64,000 nt of DNA from Tenebrio molitor. Taxonomy: Eukaryota; Arthropoda; Insecta; Coleoptera; Tenebrionidae. Shown piece by piece: positions 13,755-24,290 of the stretch; positions within the stretch are counted from its first letter, which is position 1, and each line of letters begins with the position of its first letter. A program made the translations under genes and the position numbers. The notes below the pieces were generated by a model. That model was not told the origin of the DNA. It ran no database searches and was given only the letters and a program-made list of their open reading frames with translations. Location: assembly GCF_963966145.1 (NCBI RefSeq), contig NC_091051.1:8246001-8310000 (forward strand), written 5' to 3'.

Positions 13755-13868
13755 TATTATATCATAAAGAGAAGAAGTGAGTCTTTTTGTGCCAAGCCAA
13801 GACCGAAACGCAGTTGAGGTCGGCAACTGGGCGAAGCACAAAAAGACCTACTCTGAATGATATATACA
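13755..13868. repeat. Foldback family 1, second palindromic copy
   Basis: This has the same design as 10131-10271: TATATCATAAAGAGAAGAAG on the left, GCGAAGCACAAAAAGAC then CTCTGAATGATATATAC on the right, and a loop with GAAACGCAGTTGAGGTCGG. The right arm lost about ten bases (the ACTTCT part), so the stem is shorter. Divergence from the 10.2 kb copy suggests an older insertion. Confidence 0.8.
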
Positions 13869-14019
13869 ATCTAATAATGAACAAATGTATAAGACTTATT
13901 TCATCATGTTAAAATACTGGAAACTTCACTATTATTTTTCTAGATTACATCTTGTTGAATAACTGTCAAATTGTACTCTTTATTTTTGGAAAGTATTTCT
14001 TGTTTCTTATTCTGCTATG

Positions 14020-14345
14020 TGGTCCTTGCTTTAACAGAATCCCAACTTTTCCTGTTTCCTGAATATAGCAACAAATAGACAGTAGGTCCACAACTTAGCA
14101 TAGCGAACAAATCCCAAAGGTTTCAAAACCATGACGGCTCCTGAGTAGCACTGCTGTCAACTGCGTTCCAAATAAACTCCAAATGCTCCAAGTGCATTTA
14201 CCAATCCGCAAATAGTACCAGCAAAATTTGGGGATGTGTCTATAATATTTGGGCAATGTCCGGCAGTAGCTGGTCCGCTTGCTGTTATCGTTATAATGAA
14301 AGATATTATTGCAAGTGGAGCTATGTTGCCCCGCAAGCTACAATC
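14020..14345 (-). pseudogene. SLC17-type (MFS) anion/phosphate transporter fragment, broken
   Basis: Read on the minus strand from 14345, the frame gives GNIAPLAIISFIITITASG, then HCPNIIDTSPNFAGTICGLV, then NALGAFGVYLE, ending at a stop at 14157-14159. The block ending SPNFAGTICGLVNALG resembles the conserved APNFAGT..GI.N segment near a late membrane helix of SLC17 transporters (sialin, vesicular glutamate and inorganic phosphate cotransporter group). After a frameshift the next frame continues LWDLFAMLSCGPTVYLLLYS then WDSV. This fits the last helix and the short tail of that family. A TGTAG just upstream (14337-14343) could be an old splice acceptor. The frameshift and stops make this a relic of one terminal exon. 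Family assignment is from memory of the motif. Confidence 0.65.
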
Positions 14346-16763
14346 ATCATAAAGTTATTATTTTAAGTTATGACAGCTTAAAATTATTAGACTAAGTAGT
14401 TACTCTTTACTAAATGAAAAAAACTCTTAGTGTTAAAATTGCCAAGAGCGTCGGCCAAGAAAAATTGATATCTCGAGGTCTGGAAATTTTTAGAGAAGTA
14501 AGCATTTAGTATAGGTCTTTACAAATATCCAAAGATTTCAAAAAAATATAACTGCGTCAAGTCTTCTCTTGACTTAGGTAGCGACTACTTAAAATTTCAC
14601 CCATTCCAAGAATCGGTAAAGAATGAATCACAATATTTATGATGATTTTGTTTACAGAACTTTTTCAGAAGAGATCGTGACGGAGAAAATATTAGATACG
14701 TTTAGCACTACCTTTTATGTCTTTTGAGGTGTGACCGGTAGTTTCATGACTTTAATTGTTACATCTTATTCATAAAGTGTGCCTATTTTATGTTTACTTA
14801 TTGGTATTCCAGTGTTAACCAATTTTTTAAAGGGGCCACTTTTGCAAACTTTTTACATTCTGTACACCGAAACTGTTTGTTTCCAGATGAGTGGTTGAGT
14901 ATTGCAATTCAAACATTACATTGATGTATAGAACAGGTAAAGGCAAAAAAAAAATAGAAAAGCCGTTATGTCACCAGTGAGTCTTGACCATAAGTCAAAG
15001 TTCGTAAGGCTTATGCTATAAAAATAAAACATATATAGCTGCTGGAGATGACAAATACGTTGACAAAAAACGAGATTCCTTCATTTGATTTATTTTCGGT
15101 GTAAAACTGACTTTTAATTAATGCAGTAATGGAAGAGGTGTCCTTCAAATGTTGTTGGATAGGACATTATTTTAACGGAAAAAAAAGACAATAACTCAAA
15201 AATTAAAAAATTAAAATTGATTGATTAATCTTTAAGTCCAAAAAAATATTATCAAATGTATATTATTTATATAAAGAGACAGTGTTTCTTTGAATCAGGA
15301 ATAGATTCTAGAAGTTCCTGGTCTTAGACGAGTGCGAACATTCCGACTATTTCCAGGTGAAAGCTTTCCGAGACATTCATAGGATAGTTTAAAGATTGTC
15401 CATCATTGATTGCAAGGATAACGAATTGCTTCTGACAAATTCCATCCATCCAACGCTAACATGTATTACCTGCGAGTAAAAGTAAACAGTCTAATTGCGT
15501 TATGAAAGCCCGCCAGCTTTATCAATTAACAAAAATAGTTAAGATAGTAATTATAGTGCGTGCCCGTTCTCAATTAATCAAATTCAAATTATACCGCAGG
15601 GTACTGTTGTGTCCGATACCTTCGAATACATGTTAAAACGAAAGTTATGTTGTAATTGAACCGGTGAGCTGGTGTAGTGCGAGTCCATCCATAGTCTGCC
15701 TGTTTATAGTCTCGTTAAACCTGACCTAATCAAGAGCAAAATCAGCTGGAGGAATCGGTGCGAGGTAGGGCCTGTCAGATTGTCACCCTTTTTGTAATTA
15801 ATCGTGACAAACAACATGTCTGGGGACCTAGGAAAAATGTGTCTCTCGGTGTGTGTATGTCGACGATCTGTCAAGGGCGAATTCTGTTTGTATAGGCTAC
15901 TGTGAAGGCGCCATCAATAAATGATAAATGTTCCATGTCAACTTGCATGGCCGCTTTCACTGTTTGTTACGTCACGGTGGTTTTGGTCGCGATTTATACC
16001 GACGACGGTCGTCGCTTTGCCATACAGGCAAAGGGAAAAAATAACAAATGGAAAAATTCATCCTGGGAAAGGTATAAAGTCTTTTCAATATGATTTTCCA
16101 TGCAGAATCAACAACTCAACAATAAGGAATTTTTTTTGCACCTATGATCATCAGTAAGGAAATCTAGTTGTAGCTACTTCAGTTTTGTGTGAGCCTGTAA
16201 GAAGCTTCCCAAACAGATAATTCTGGTTTATGCAAAGTTCCTCATTATTTATTATTTTTGAATCGAGTTAATCAGTTTGACTTCTGAGAGACTCAATATT
16301 TACTTTGGTAGAAAAAATGGAATTAGCAATTATTTGGTTGAATTAGTCAATGATGAAAGTACATAGATGTTGTTATTAGCTGAATTAATTGTTTTCGGTA
16401 TTTTTTTTTCTGATAAATTTGCAATCCAAACAAGTTTCGGATCTTCAAAATTTGGAATTTAAAACAACATAATCTTCTTAAGTCTCGCTCCTAGGACCTT
16501 AGTGCGCAGAGTAATAAATAAATAAATTATAGTGATTATTTCCTTCATGTGTCTAGCAACCAATTGCGTGACAAATATTGACCAATCAAAACGAGAAAAC
16601 AAAAAATGACCCGATAAAATTTCTCTAAAATGCACACTGTGCAATAATCGGATAAAAAATGTCGGTACCTGATTAAAAAAATATATATTTTGAATAAAAA
16701 GGATTGGAAATAATGCGTTTGTTTTCATTCTATTCAGGAAATAATCAGCCGTATACCCCTCAT
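14346..16763. other. Unique stretch, CpG-richer at 15470-16020
   Basis: No further transporter exon was recognised upstream of the 14.3 kb fragment. The segment 15470-16020 is less AT-rich and unique within the window. I assign no function. Confidence 0.35.
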
Positions 16764-16944
16764 GCAAAATTTTAATATCGGCAAATTTTTTGCTAATGAA
16801 CTCAAACATCCATAAATTATTCGGTCAGAAGACCAATTATTATCAAATAAAAGCCCTCGACTTCGTTGATAATAATTGGTCTTCTGACCTCATTTATGGA
16901 TGTTTTCGTTCATTAGCAAAAAATTTTCCGATAAAAAGTTTTGC
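16764..16944. repeat. Long imperfect palindrome (foldback family 2)
   Basis: The arms share GTCAGAAGACCAATTATTAT, CATCCATAAAT, TTCATTAGCAAAAAATTT and GCAAAA...ATCGG in inverted order. They meet around a short loop containing AAAGCCCTCGACTTCG. No coding content. The element resembles family 1 only in overall design and in the CTCGACTTCG-type loop, not in arm sequence. Confidence 0.85.
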
Positions 16945-17984
16945 ACTTGGGATATAATATGTGACAAAACCTACAACAGTAGCAACAAGCTGTACTTGAT
17001 TCTGGTATCAAAGGCTATAGAAAGAGATCTTCTGCATCGAAGAATAGGTACTAGAAATAGAATCTAAGTTCCAAAGCTATTGTTAGAAAATATAATGATT
17101 CAACGGTGGTTGAACAAAACAGGAAAGTGAATCATTTCCTCCTCCGGGTGAAAATTAATCACCCAAAAGAATGATATCAGACATTATTTCGGAGGTGTAC
17201 ATATATTTTGATCATTCTCTCTTTGTGTTTAAAACAATAAATTATAACTTTTCTCAAAATTAAAACACTAGAGTAAGCAAACATACTTGTGTTTTTCAAA
17301 CAATTTATGATTTTTTGAGAATAGATTTCGGTAGTGATTCTGAAGAAATCGTTTGCAAGATATCGTCGAAAAGGGCAAAGCGGCCTAATTGGATTTAATA
17401 AAAAAAATAAAGGGAAATGTGACATGGAATTTTCCAAAGAAAATGCGGAAACAGTCATTTTGACTTATTTTTCAAACAAGTCTAAAACGTTAAAATCATA
17501 TATCATAAGTACTATTATTATAAATTATTCGGAGCATTACTGAACTCTTTCAAGTCATCAAGTTCTCCAAGATGTAATTCCATTATTGGTTAAATCCTGC
17601 ATAAATTCTCTCTGACTGTGGAGGCTATGGAACTTCCAAAGTAAAATAAGTAGATATTCCAAATATGTTGTTTCCATATAGCCATTATTGAGTAACGCTA
17701 ATGACATAAAAGTTAACAAATTCCACTGAAGATGCCTGAGAATTAAACACACTTAATGACTCTATTCACATCTTCTTTTACCCTCTCTGTTAGTTGCAAA
17801 ACTGAATTATTTAATTCTGTTTTTCTGAGGAATGACTTAAGATTAATCATTATCCCAAATTTGCAAATTCGTTTTGCATTTACCACAGGTACTTCCTAAA
17901 AACAACAATGACAACCAATGTTATAACTTTAGTGGAAGTATGCTTTTAAAAATAACAATTCCAACAAAATCACTTTTGTTTTAT
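16945..17984. other. Unique AT-rich stretch, nothing identified
   Basis: Only short local hairpins, for example GGAAAGTGAATCATTTCC near 17123, and incidental short frames were seen. Confidence 0.4.
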
Positions 17985-18966
17985 TCCTACCCCTCACTAC
18001 TTTATTTTTCTATTGTTTCTCTCCTATTCCTTATCTCTTTGATCCATCTTGTCTCCCTTCTGTCTTCATTCAGTATTTTCTTTCCTTCCATTCAATACCT
18101 GTTTTCTCTCTCTTCGTCCCCACATCTCAATCTCGCCATCATTTTTCTTTCTCTTGCACTCTCTCTACGCAGGTACTCTGGAATTTCGTTTGTCATACAC
18201 CTCTCACACTCCCTATTGTATCTGGATTTTTTCATTCTCTCCCTTCTTTCTCGCTTGTCTGTGTCTCTTTCACTCAGGTCTACATTCATCCATCTTCCTT
18301 TCGCTCTTAATCTTTCTACTTCTTCACTGCCATAACCGTTTCTCTCTCTCCTTCTTCTCCGTGTTTTTTTTTATCGCCAGCATTCCGTTAGTATTCTGCA
18401 CTCTTCCCTTTCATACATTTTTTATTCAAACTTTGCCGCTCTCTTTCCCGCTTTCACTATCAGCCTGTTCCTTTTACACTCTTCCCTCTCTGTGTAACTT
18501 GACGTTTCTCTGTCGACTCCTAGCACCCCTCTCAAACATTTTTCTTGCACTTTCTCTACCTCTTCTTGTTCCTTCCATCCCCAGATCTCTGTCCCGTACA
18601 TCAGTATACTCTCTATCATGCTCTTAAACATCATCATTCTCCTCCTGAAGTCACCTCCCCCACTTTCTCTTTCCTTTTCCCCAAACACATCGCACTACCT
18701 TATTTCTTATTTGAATTCCTTACTATCCCTCTGATATGTCCCTTATCAGTGGCTCTTTCATTGAATGTGTAACCCAAGTAGATGAACTCGTTTACTTAAT
18801 CTATTTTCCTTCCTTCCCGGAGTTCCTCTCATTCTCTTCACTCTTCTTCTTTCTCTTATTGAACACCATCATTTTTGTCTTCTCAACATTCACTTCCAGT
18901 TTTTTCTTCGTCATATACTTTCTCAGGTTCTTCATCATTTCTTTCATTTCTATTTCAGTGTTTGTC
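17985..18966 (-). mobile_element. Non-LTR retrotransposon copy B, antisense, 5'-truncated
   Basis: The minus strand encodes the region after the polymerase active site. It has a thumb-like block (MKEMMKNLRKYMTKKKLEVN, then KTKMMVFNKRKK), a block with GGDFRRRMMMFKSMIESILM and EIWGWKEQEEVEKVQEK, a Glu/Arg-rich linker and SRYNRECERCMTNEIPEYL near the end. The catalytic domain is absent: homology stops near 18966, where unrelated sequence begins. This is the usual 5' truncation from incomplete reverse transcription. Several frameshifts and stops break the frame. Of the four copies this one has the cleanest middle section and is useful as a reference for the others. Confidence 0.85.
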
Positions 18967-19264
18967 ACAATTATGAAGCTTGCATTTCGTAGAGTTTTCA
19001 TGGCAACTAATTTCAATAACAATTTTTTTTTTCGTTTATAAGACACTTATCTGCGACTCGTTCTGACTGACCACAACTACAAAAGCATCCCTGAGCCAGG
19101 AAAAATTTTTTTGTGCGACACTGTCAGAATTTGAGAATTTTCTCCTGTGTGAACGGATTTTGATAAATTTGACAACTTGTCAAAACGTAACGTCAAGCTA
19201 ATTTTAAAGATTTTTAGCGATTTGGAGCCTTTAAGGGGCTCGTCGAACAAAAAAACGTTGTATT

Positions 19265-19388
19265 CAACTCGTTCTTGTGTAATTTGGGCTTTTTTTGGCA
19301 CTCGTGGACCTTTAAAACTCTCGTTTCACTCGAGTTTTAAACCGGTTCACTCATGCCAAAAAAAGCCAAAATTACACACGAACTCGTT
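19265..19388. repeat. Foldback palindrome (family 3)
   Basis: The arms share AACTCGTTCTTGTGTAATTT and GGCTTTTTTTGGCA in inverted orientation, with a loop around ACTCTCGTTTCACTCGAGT. Upstream, 19080-19264 may belong to the same element, but I see no second copy to define its ends. The loop again carries a CTCG...CGAG pair. Confidence 0.8.
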
Positions 19389-20754
19389 AAATAAATAACT
19401 ATTGTTTATTATGATAATAAATAATTTACCACATTAAAAAATCCACTACAATTTGTTAATTAAGTATTTCAAATTAAGCAGTTCATCAGTAAGAACAGTT
19501 TTTGCTCATTTTATTAGTGTTAGATATCTTTACTGTCACCTTAATTTTAACATGTGAATCGTGTATTCAAAAAGAAAAAAACTTGCCTCCAGAATTGTGT
19601 TGAATTAATTATTAGTCAGTTTGTATATGCTGTAGTACCACAAATTGCTGGTAGCTACATTGTTGGTATTTATCTTCTTGTTTAACAAAATGAAAAACAT
19701 ATCCCCCGCATCTCGAATAAATCCGTTGTAGGTCAGGACTGATTTGGTCTGAATTTATGTCGATGGCGGTCTTCGTTAGGGGATATAATATTTTTTCTTC
19801 CGCCGGTTCGTGTAGATAAAAATGCAAAACCCATATAATAAAATTCCTCGTTGCTCTAATAAATATTACATGTGGCGATCGATACCAATACCAATACAGC
19901 AAGCAACCAATTGACCGAGGTAACTACCGCCATGTATCACGATCGGGACATACGTAACACAATACGCCGTATATTATACACCCCATAAAACTAGTTACTG
20001 CAAGCTCGGTTACAAAGTATCATTTACCGATATGCATTAAACATACAAATCCGGACCATCGACTCACTATATTTTAAATCGTCGTGTTTGATTTCGCCGC
20101 CAGGGTGCTATAAAACGCACCTCTTCTCTGCCGGTCACGCGATTATATTTGAATTCAATGTGGATTTTATTCATGCCCACTGACAAAGAAAACCCAACCC
20201 GATCGAGGGCTTTTTGCCAGTAACGATACCAGCGCTGGAGCAGGAATTTTGAAACGCGTCACGACATGGACCCAAAAAAAACATGAAATGTTTTATTTCT
20301 CGTGATCATATTTGCTTACATTTGCATCGGCCTCAGCGGATGTCCATCATTACGCTCGTCATTTTGGAAAAAGCTTCCCTAAAATTAATAAATGTTCAGG
20401 TAAATTAAATTCAGAGAGAAACTGGTAGAACTTTTGACAGAATTGAAATCAGTGGAAAATTTTCGATAAACGATAGCTTGCAAACCGGTTGTGACCTGTT
20501 GTCGTTAGACTGTAAGAAATTAATTGAAGAGCTTGAAGTAGAAAGCAGTCAAGTACCCACAACAAACTACAATTGATCTCAAACAAAGCTTTTATTGATG
20601 CATTGACAACTAAACGACTTCTATCTACAGATTTGATGCAATAATCGGCAACCCTCACATTTATTTTATTGCTCCCAGTAATCATTTCAGTACAATTTCG
20701 GATCTCTTTTACTCTGATCGCCATCAAAAAACCGTGTGTAAATCCTTAATCTAT
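19389..20754. other. Unique stretch, CpG-richer at 19880-20340
   Basis: No gene and no recognised repeat. The middle part is less AT-rich. Frames on the minus strand at 19612-19902 and 20449-20727 show no motif. Confidence 0.35.
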
Positions 20755-20935
20755 ACATATAAATAAATAGGAGTATCTGATCGATTTTTTTCAAATGAAG
20801 TTTGTTAGAGAACAAGAATTTCTGGTTGTGTTCTGCAATTTACTTCATTACAATACGAAGTTAGGGAGTGTGACAATAATGATAAATCTCTGTGGAATAT
20901 ACATGTAGTGGTGTAGCGAGCTCGCCTCACTTGTC
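20755..20935 (+). repeat. Degenerate dispersed repeat, copy 1
   Basis: This aligns with 23640-23830. Both contain CGATTTTNTTCAAA, then AAGTTTGTT, then a GTTCTG...TTNNTTCAT core, then NACAGTAACGATAAAT or NACAATAATGATAAAT, then TGTGGNGNATATANNTGTNGTG and GTGTAGNNAGC. The copies are heavily diverged, so this is an old element of unknown class. Confidence 0.6.
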
Positions 20936-22137
20936 TAAAATACGATTGGTGCATATAAGTAGCATATTCTTATCCAACAACAAACTATTTAAACCCTACT
21001 CCAAAATGGTATGGAGTGCAATTGCAAATCTGCATAATGCATCCTGGTGCCAATTTTACTGCCACGTTTATCTTTTCTCATAGAAATAACACCAAGATTC
21101 ATACTGTTCAAAAGACAGAAGAATGTCTAGAATGTCTAAAAGTTAAGTAAAGTACCACATTTATTGTAGAATTCAACGTATATCAAATATCTTTGAATCT
21201 TTTTTATTGAGTAGTTTTGCGTGTTCAGTTTTCTATCATTAACGTGTTATTCTGATAGCAACGTTTATTAAGGATTTAAAAATCGTTAGCACTGCCAGTT
21301 TTCAACTTTCAGTTCGATTGATAAATGTGTTCGAAAAAATTTAAACCAGTAGAGAGGAAATACAAAATTAATTAATTATTATTAATGCCTCTGAGCTACA
21401 TGTTTTTACTATAATAATGTCTAATTAGTGACAGGAAGAATTTTTATTATTATGTCTTCATTAAACTCTTAAAAATGTATGTTCCAGCTGGATTGAGTAA
21501 AGATGCACTATTAAAATAGTTCACAATTTGTTAAATTTTTTTTGTTACAATCTATTTTTAATCATAAACATATGTACTTACATATTTCATAATTTACGAG
21601 TCAAATTCTTTTTTCAAAAAAGTATTAACAAATATGTATATTTTTTTTAAATGTTTGTGGGGCAAAAATTTTTCAATTATAAAGGCAAGAATTTTAAGCC
21701 AACTCTTCTATGATTTGAAAAAAGAATACAGCAAGGATATTTTAAAATGTTTGATTAGTAATTCTTCTAAAATAATAGAGTTTATGCAAGTACAAATTTT
21801 CACCACTAGGAGTTAGAGAAAATTTTTAAAAATATATAAAAAGATAAAGAAACTAAATATCTGAAACGGCTTGCAAACGCAAACATAGCAAATATATACT
21901 AGGCAAAAATGAATAGGGAATTTTTCCATTTTTGAATTTTTTATAAATACAGTTTAAAATTTATAATGAAATGTGTTAGAAATATATAAAGATACACATT
22001 AGATGTAATGTTTCAAGTACATACCTGTAACATTTTAAATTTATCTAGTGTTTAAGAATACAGGATTGGGGCAATTATTTTGCTTTCTAAGAAAAATTGT
22101 GGAATTCCCTATTCAGTTTTGGCTAGTTTAGTTCAAT
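20936..22137. other. Very AT-rich stretch, nothing identified
   Basis: No gene or repeat recognised. Frames such as 21634-21816 are driven by composition. Confidence 0.45.
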
Positions 22138-22326
22138 TATTTCGTCAAACTACATATTTAAAGGTGCAAAAAAACCATCGATTTCATTAATATCATCGAA
22201 AACCAACTTATCGCGGAATCAGGCGATTCAAAATCAAAGAAATTCCTTTTTAAGAGGATTTCCCTTGCCATTCAACGTGGAAACGCTGCAAGCATTCGGG
22301 GCACTTTTCCAGATTCTGCATTATTA
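22138..22326 (+). pseudogene. Retroelement-like C-terminal coding fragment, copy 1
   Basis: One frame reads IDFINIIENQLIAESGDSKS, KKFLFKRISLAIQRGNAASI, then RGTFPDSALLSEMFAL and a TAA stop. It matches the fragment at 48619-48810 nearly base for base over its middle. A deletion of about 28 bases near 22165 breaks the frame upstream relative to that copy. The pattern GD..S..FL..RISLAIQRGNAASI.GT resembles, from memory, the C-terminal end of uncharacterised retroelement-like polyproteins in many invertebrates. I cannot name the family. The end of the protein is kept here but lost in the second copy. Confidence 0.6.
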
Positions 22327-23639
22327 TCCGAAATGTTTGCATTGTAAACTAAATATCTAAAAGAATAAAATAGAAAGATATGACACCGATCCAATTAATT
22401 GTTGCCACTTAAATTCAACAATTACGTGGAAAATGTTTATCAGGGATGAATAAGAATAAACCAACACAAAACAAAACAAATAAGCAGAATAAAACCTGAA
22501 ACGGATGAATCTAATGTGTATTAAAATTAGATATCGTTATTAGCATTGTAATTAATTACCTGGTCATTTATCCTTTGCACAAATTTAATTAGTCATAGAC
22601 ATCGATAACAAATTAATCAAACTGCGAGACCTCCAAGTGAATAATGTTGTTGTGTTTTGTTTACACTAATAACGGGTTTATGGTGTACACACTAATTAAT
22701 AATATGGCATATTAATTATATAATTAAATTTAAATGTGATTTACTACTGAAAAATGACGCGATTATTGTCCAGGTGAAAGTTTGGGGCAAAGGTCACATA
22801 AATAATTGTGCCACCGTGAAATAGCACGTTTTGCTAATCATTATAATTCGTGAACGGTTGCTATTTTATTTAATCATAACCGAATTTTTTGCATCATTAC
22901 GAAAGTTTAGTGTGAATAATTCCATTGTTTATACTTTCGGAGGGCCGTAATTCAGCAACCGCTTAATGATTCGTAAATCGTAATGATTGGTCATTTGTGG
23001 GATTCTGGAATCTGGCATCACGAAAAAGCCATTAGCCCCCGACCAGGCGCGTTAACCGTCAATAAAACCTCCAATAAAAATGTGCAAGGAAGCTGTCGTA
23101 TCATTTTTCAGGCGCGATCATAACTTAATCTGTCCGCCGTTCGAAATTAGTCTGCACAAGGTGGGTGCTGCTGAGATATGGACCAACTTGCAATAACGAG
23201 AACAACTAAATAGGCTACCAGATAAAAGAATAAGAAGCATAGTTAAGCTGATTCATGAGCGTGTTCCTGCGGCCGCTGCCACCATTAAAGCCCATGCAAA
23301 CGAACAGGCGCCAATTATACACCACCTTATAAATCTCGGCCGCCGAAGGAGCCAACTGCCGCCACATATCGAGGAATTATTCAGATTGAGTTATTGGCAA
23401 CCGCGCTTTACCATAAACCACCCATCTTAATATATCAACGGTCTGTTAAGGGATATGTTCACACCTCCACGCTACGGGATACATGCCATGTTCTGTGCAG
23501 TTTTCAACCAACCTTTATTTACCAACAAAATGTACACGAGCGATTTGACAACACCACCAGAACAATAACACAATCCGACAAAATTTCGCTTTGGAAATAA
23601 TTTGTATAGAAATATTTGTGACTTCCTATACTTTTTGTC
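22327..23639. other. Unique stretch, CpG-richer at 22930-23380
   Basis: Contains homeodomain-like TAATTA words (22480-22760) and a less AT-rich section at 22930-23380 that has no copy in the window. It is possibly regulatory. No gene recognised. Confidence 0.3.
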
Positions 23640-23830
23640 TGTCTGTTTCTCGGTTTGGGCCTTTTTGACTCAAAAACGAATTACTCGATTTTCTTCAAAC
23701 AAAGTTTGTTGAAAAGGAACCATTCCTGATCACGTTCTGTACTTTGTTTCATCACGATATGACGTCAGAAAGCTGCACAGTAACGATAAATTTGTGGCGA
23801 ATATAATGTGGTGTAGTAAGCTTCCTTGCT
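23640..23830 (+). repeat. Degenerate dispersed repeat, copy 2
   Basis: Partner of 20755-20935. It begins with a TGTCTGTCTG run and includes TCGATTTTCTTCAAAC, AAAGTTTGTTG, CACAGTAACGATAAATTTGT and GTGGTGTAGTAAGC. No coding frame. Confidence 0.6.
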
Positions 23831-24034
23831 TGTTTCTGTATTATTGATTTTAATCTAAGCGGCGCGGCGTGAGGTCATTTCACTCTATTAGCTCAAGTCT
23901 TTGGTTTTTCATTGGAGAAACTTTCAAATAAAAATTCAGCTTGATACTCATTTTGTTACATTATTTAATACACTCAAGAAAAATCACAGTCTAAAGCTAG
24001 TCTTAAATAATATTGTTCCAATTTTTTTTTTTGC

Positions 24035-24290
24035 AGAAAAACTGCCCTTAACAACCGCAAATGAATGCGTAAACATTCAACAACACAATTTTCTTAAAAC
24101 GAGCTTTTTTTTCAGAAAACTACCTAATATGGATGAAGGTTGCGTAAACATTTAACAATGCATTTTCGTACAGCGAGCTTTTATTTATTTTTTTCTAGAA
24201 GAAAAACTGTACAAACAATCACGAATGAGGTTATGTAGACATTTAACAATGCATTTTTGATGTACTCTTCTTGAAACGAGAGCTTTTAGA
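24035..24290 (+). repeat. Three imperfect tandem units
   Basis: A block GTAAACATTTAACAATGCAT (variants GTAAACATTC.. and GTAGACATTT..) starts at about 24069, 24144 and 24235. Each is followed by a TTTT...ACGAGCTTTT or CGAGAGCTTTT tail and preceded by GAAAA CT-type sequence. Spacings are about 75 and 91 bases. This is a small local tandem duplication. I see no coding or element context. Confidence 0.7.

Noticed and set aside
17874..18627. Plus-strand frames of 153 and 192 codons that look like hydrophobic membrane proteins
   Set aside because: They are antisense to retrotransposon copy B. The hydrophobic look comes from a C/T-rich strand.
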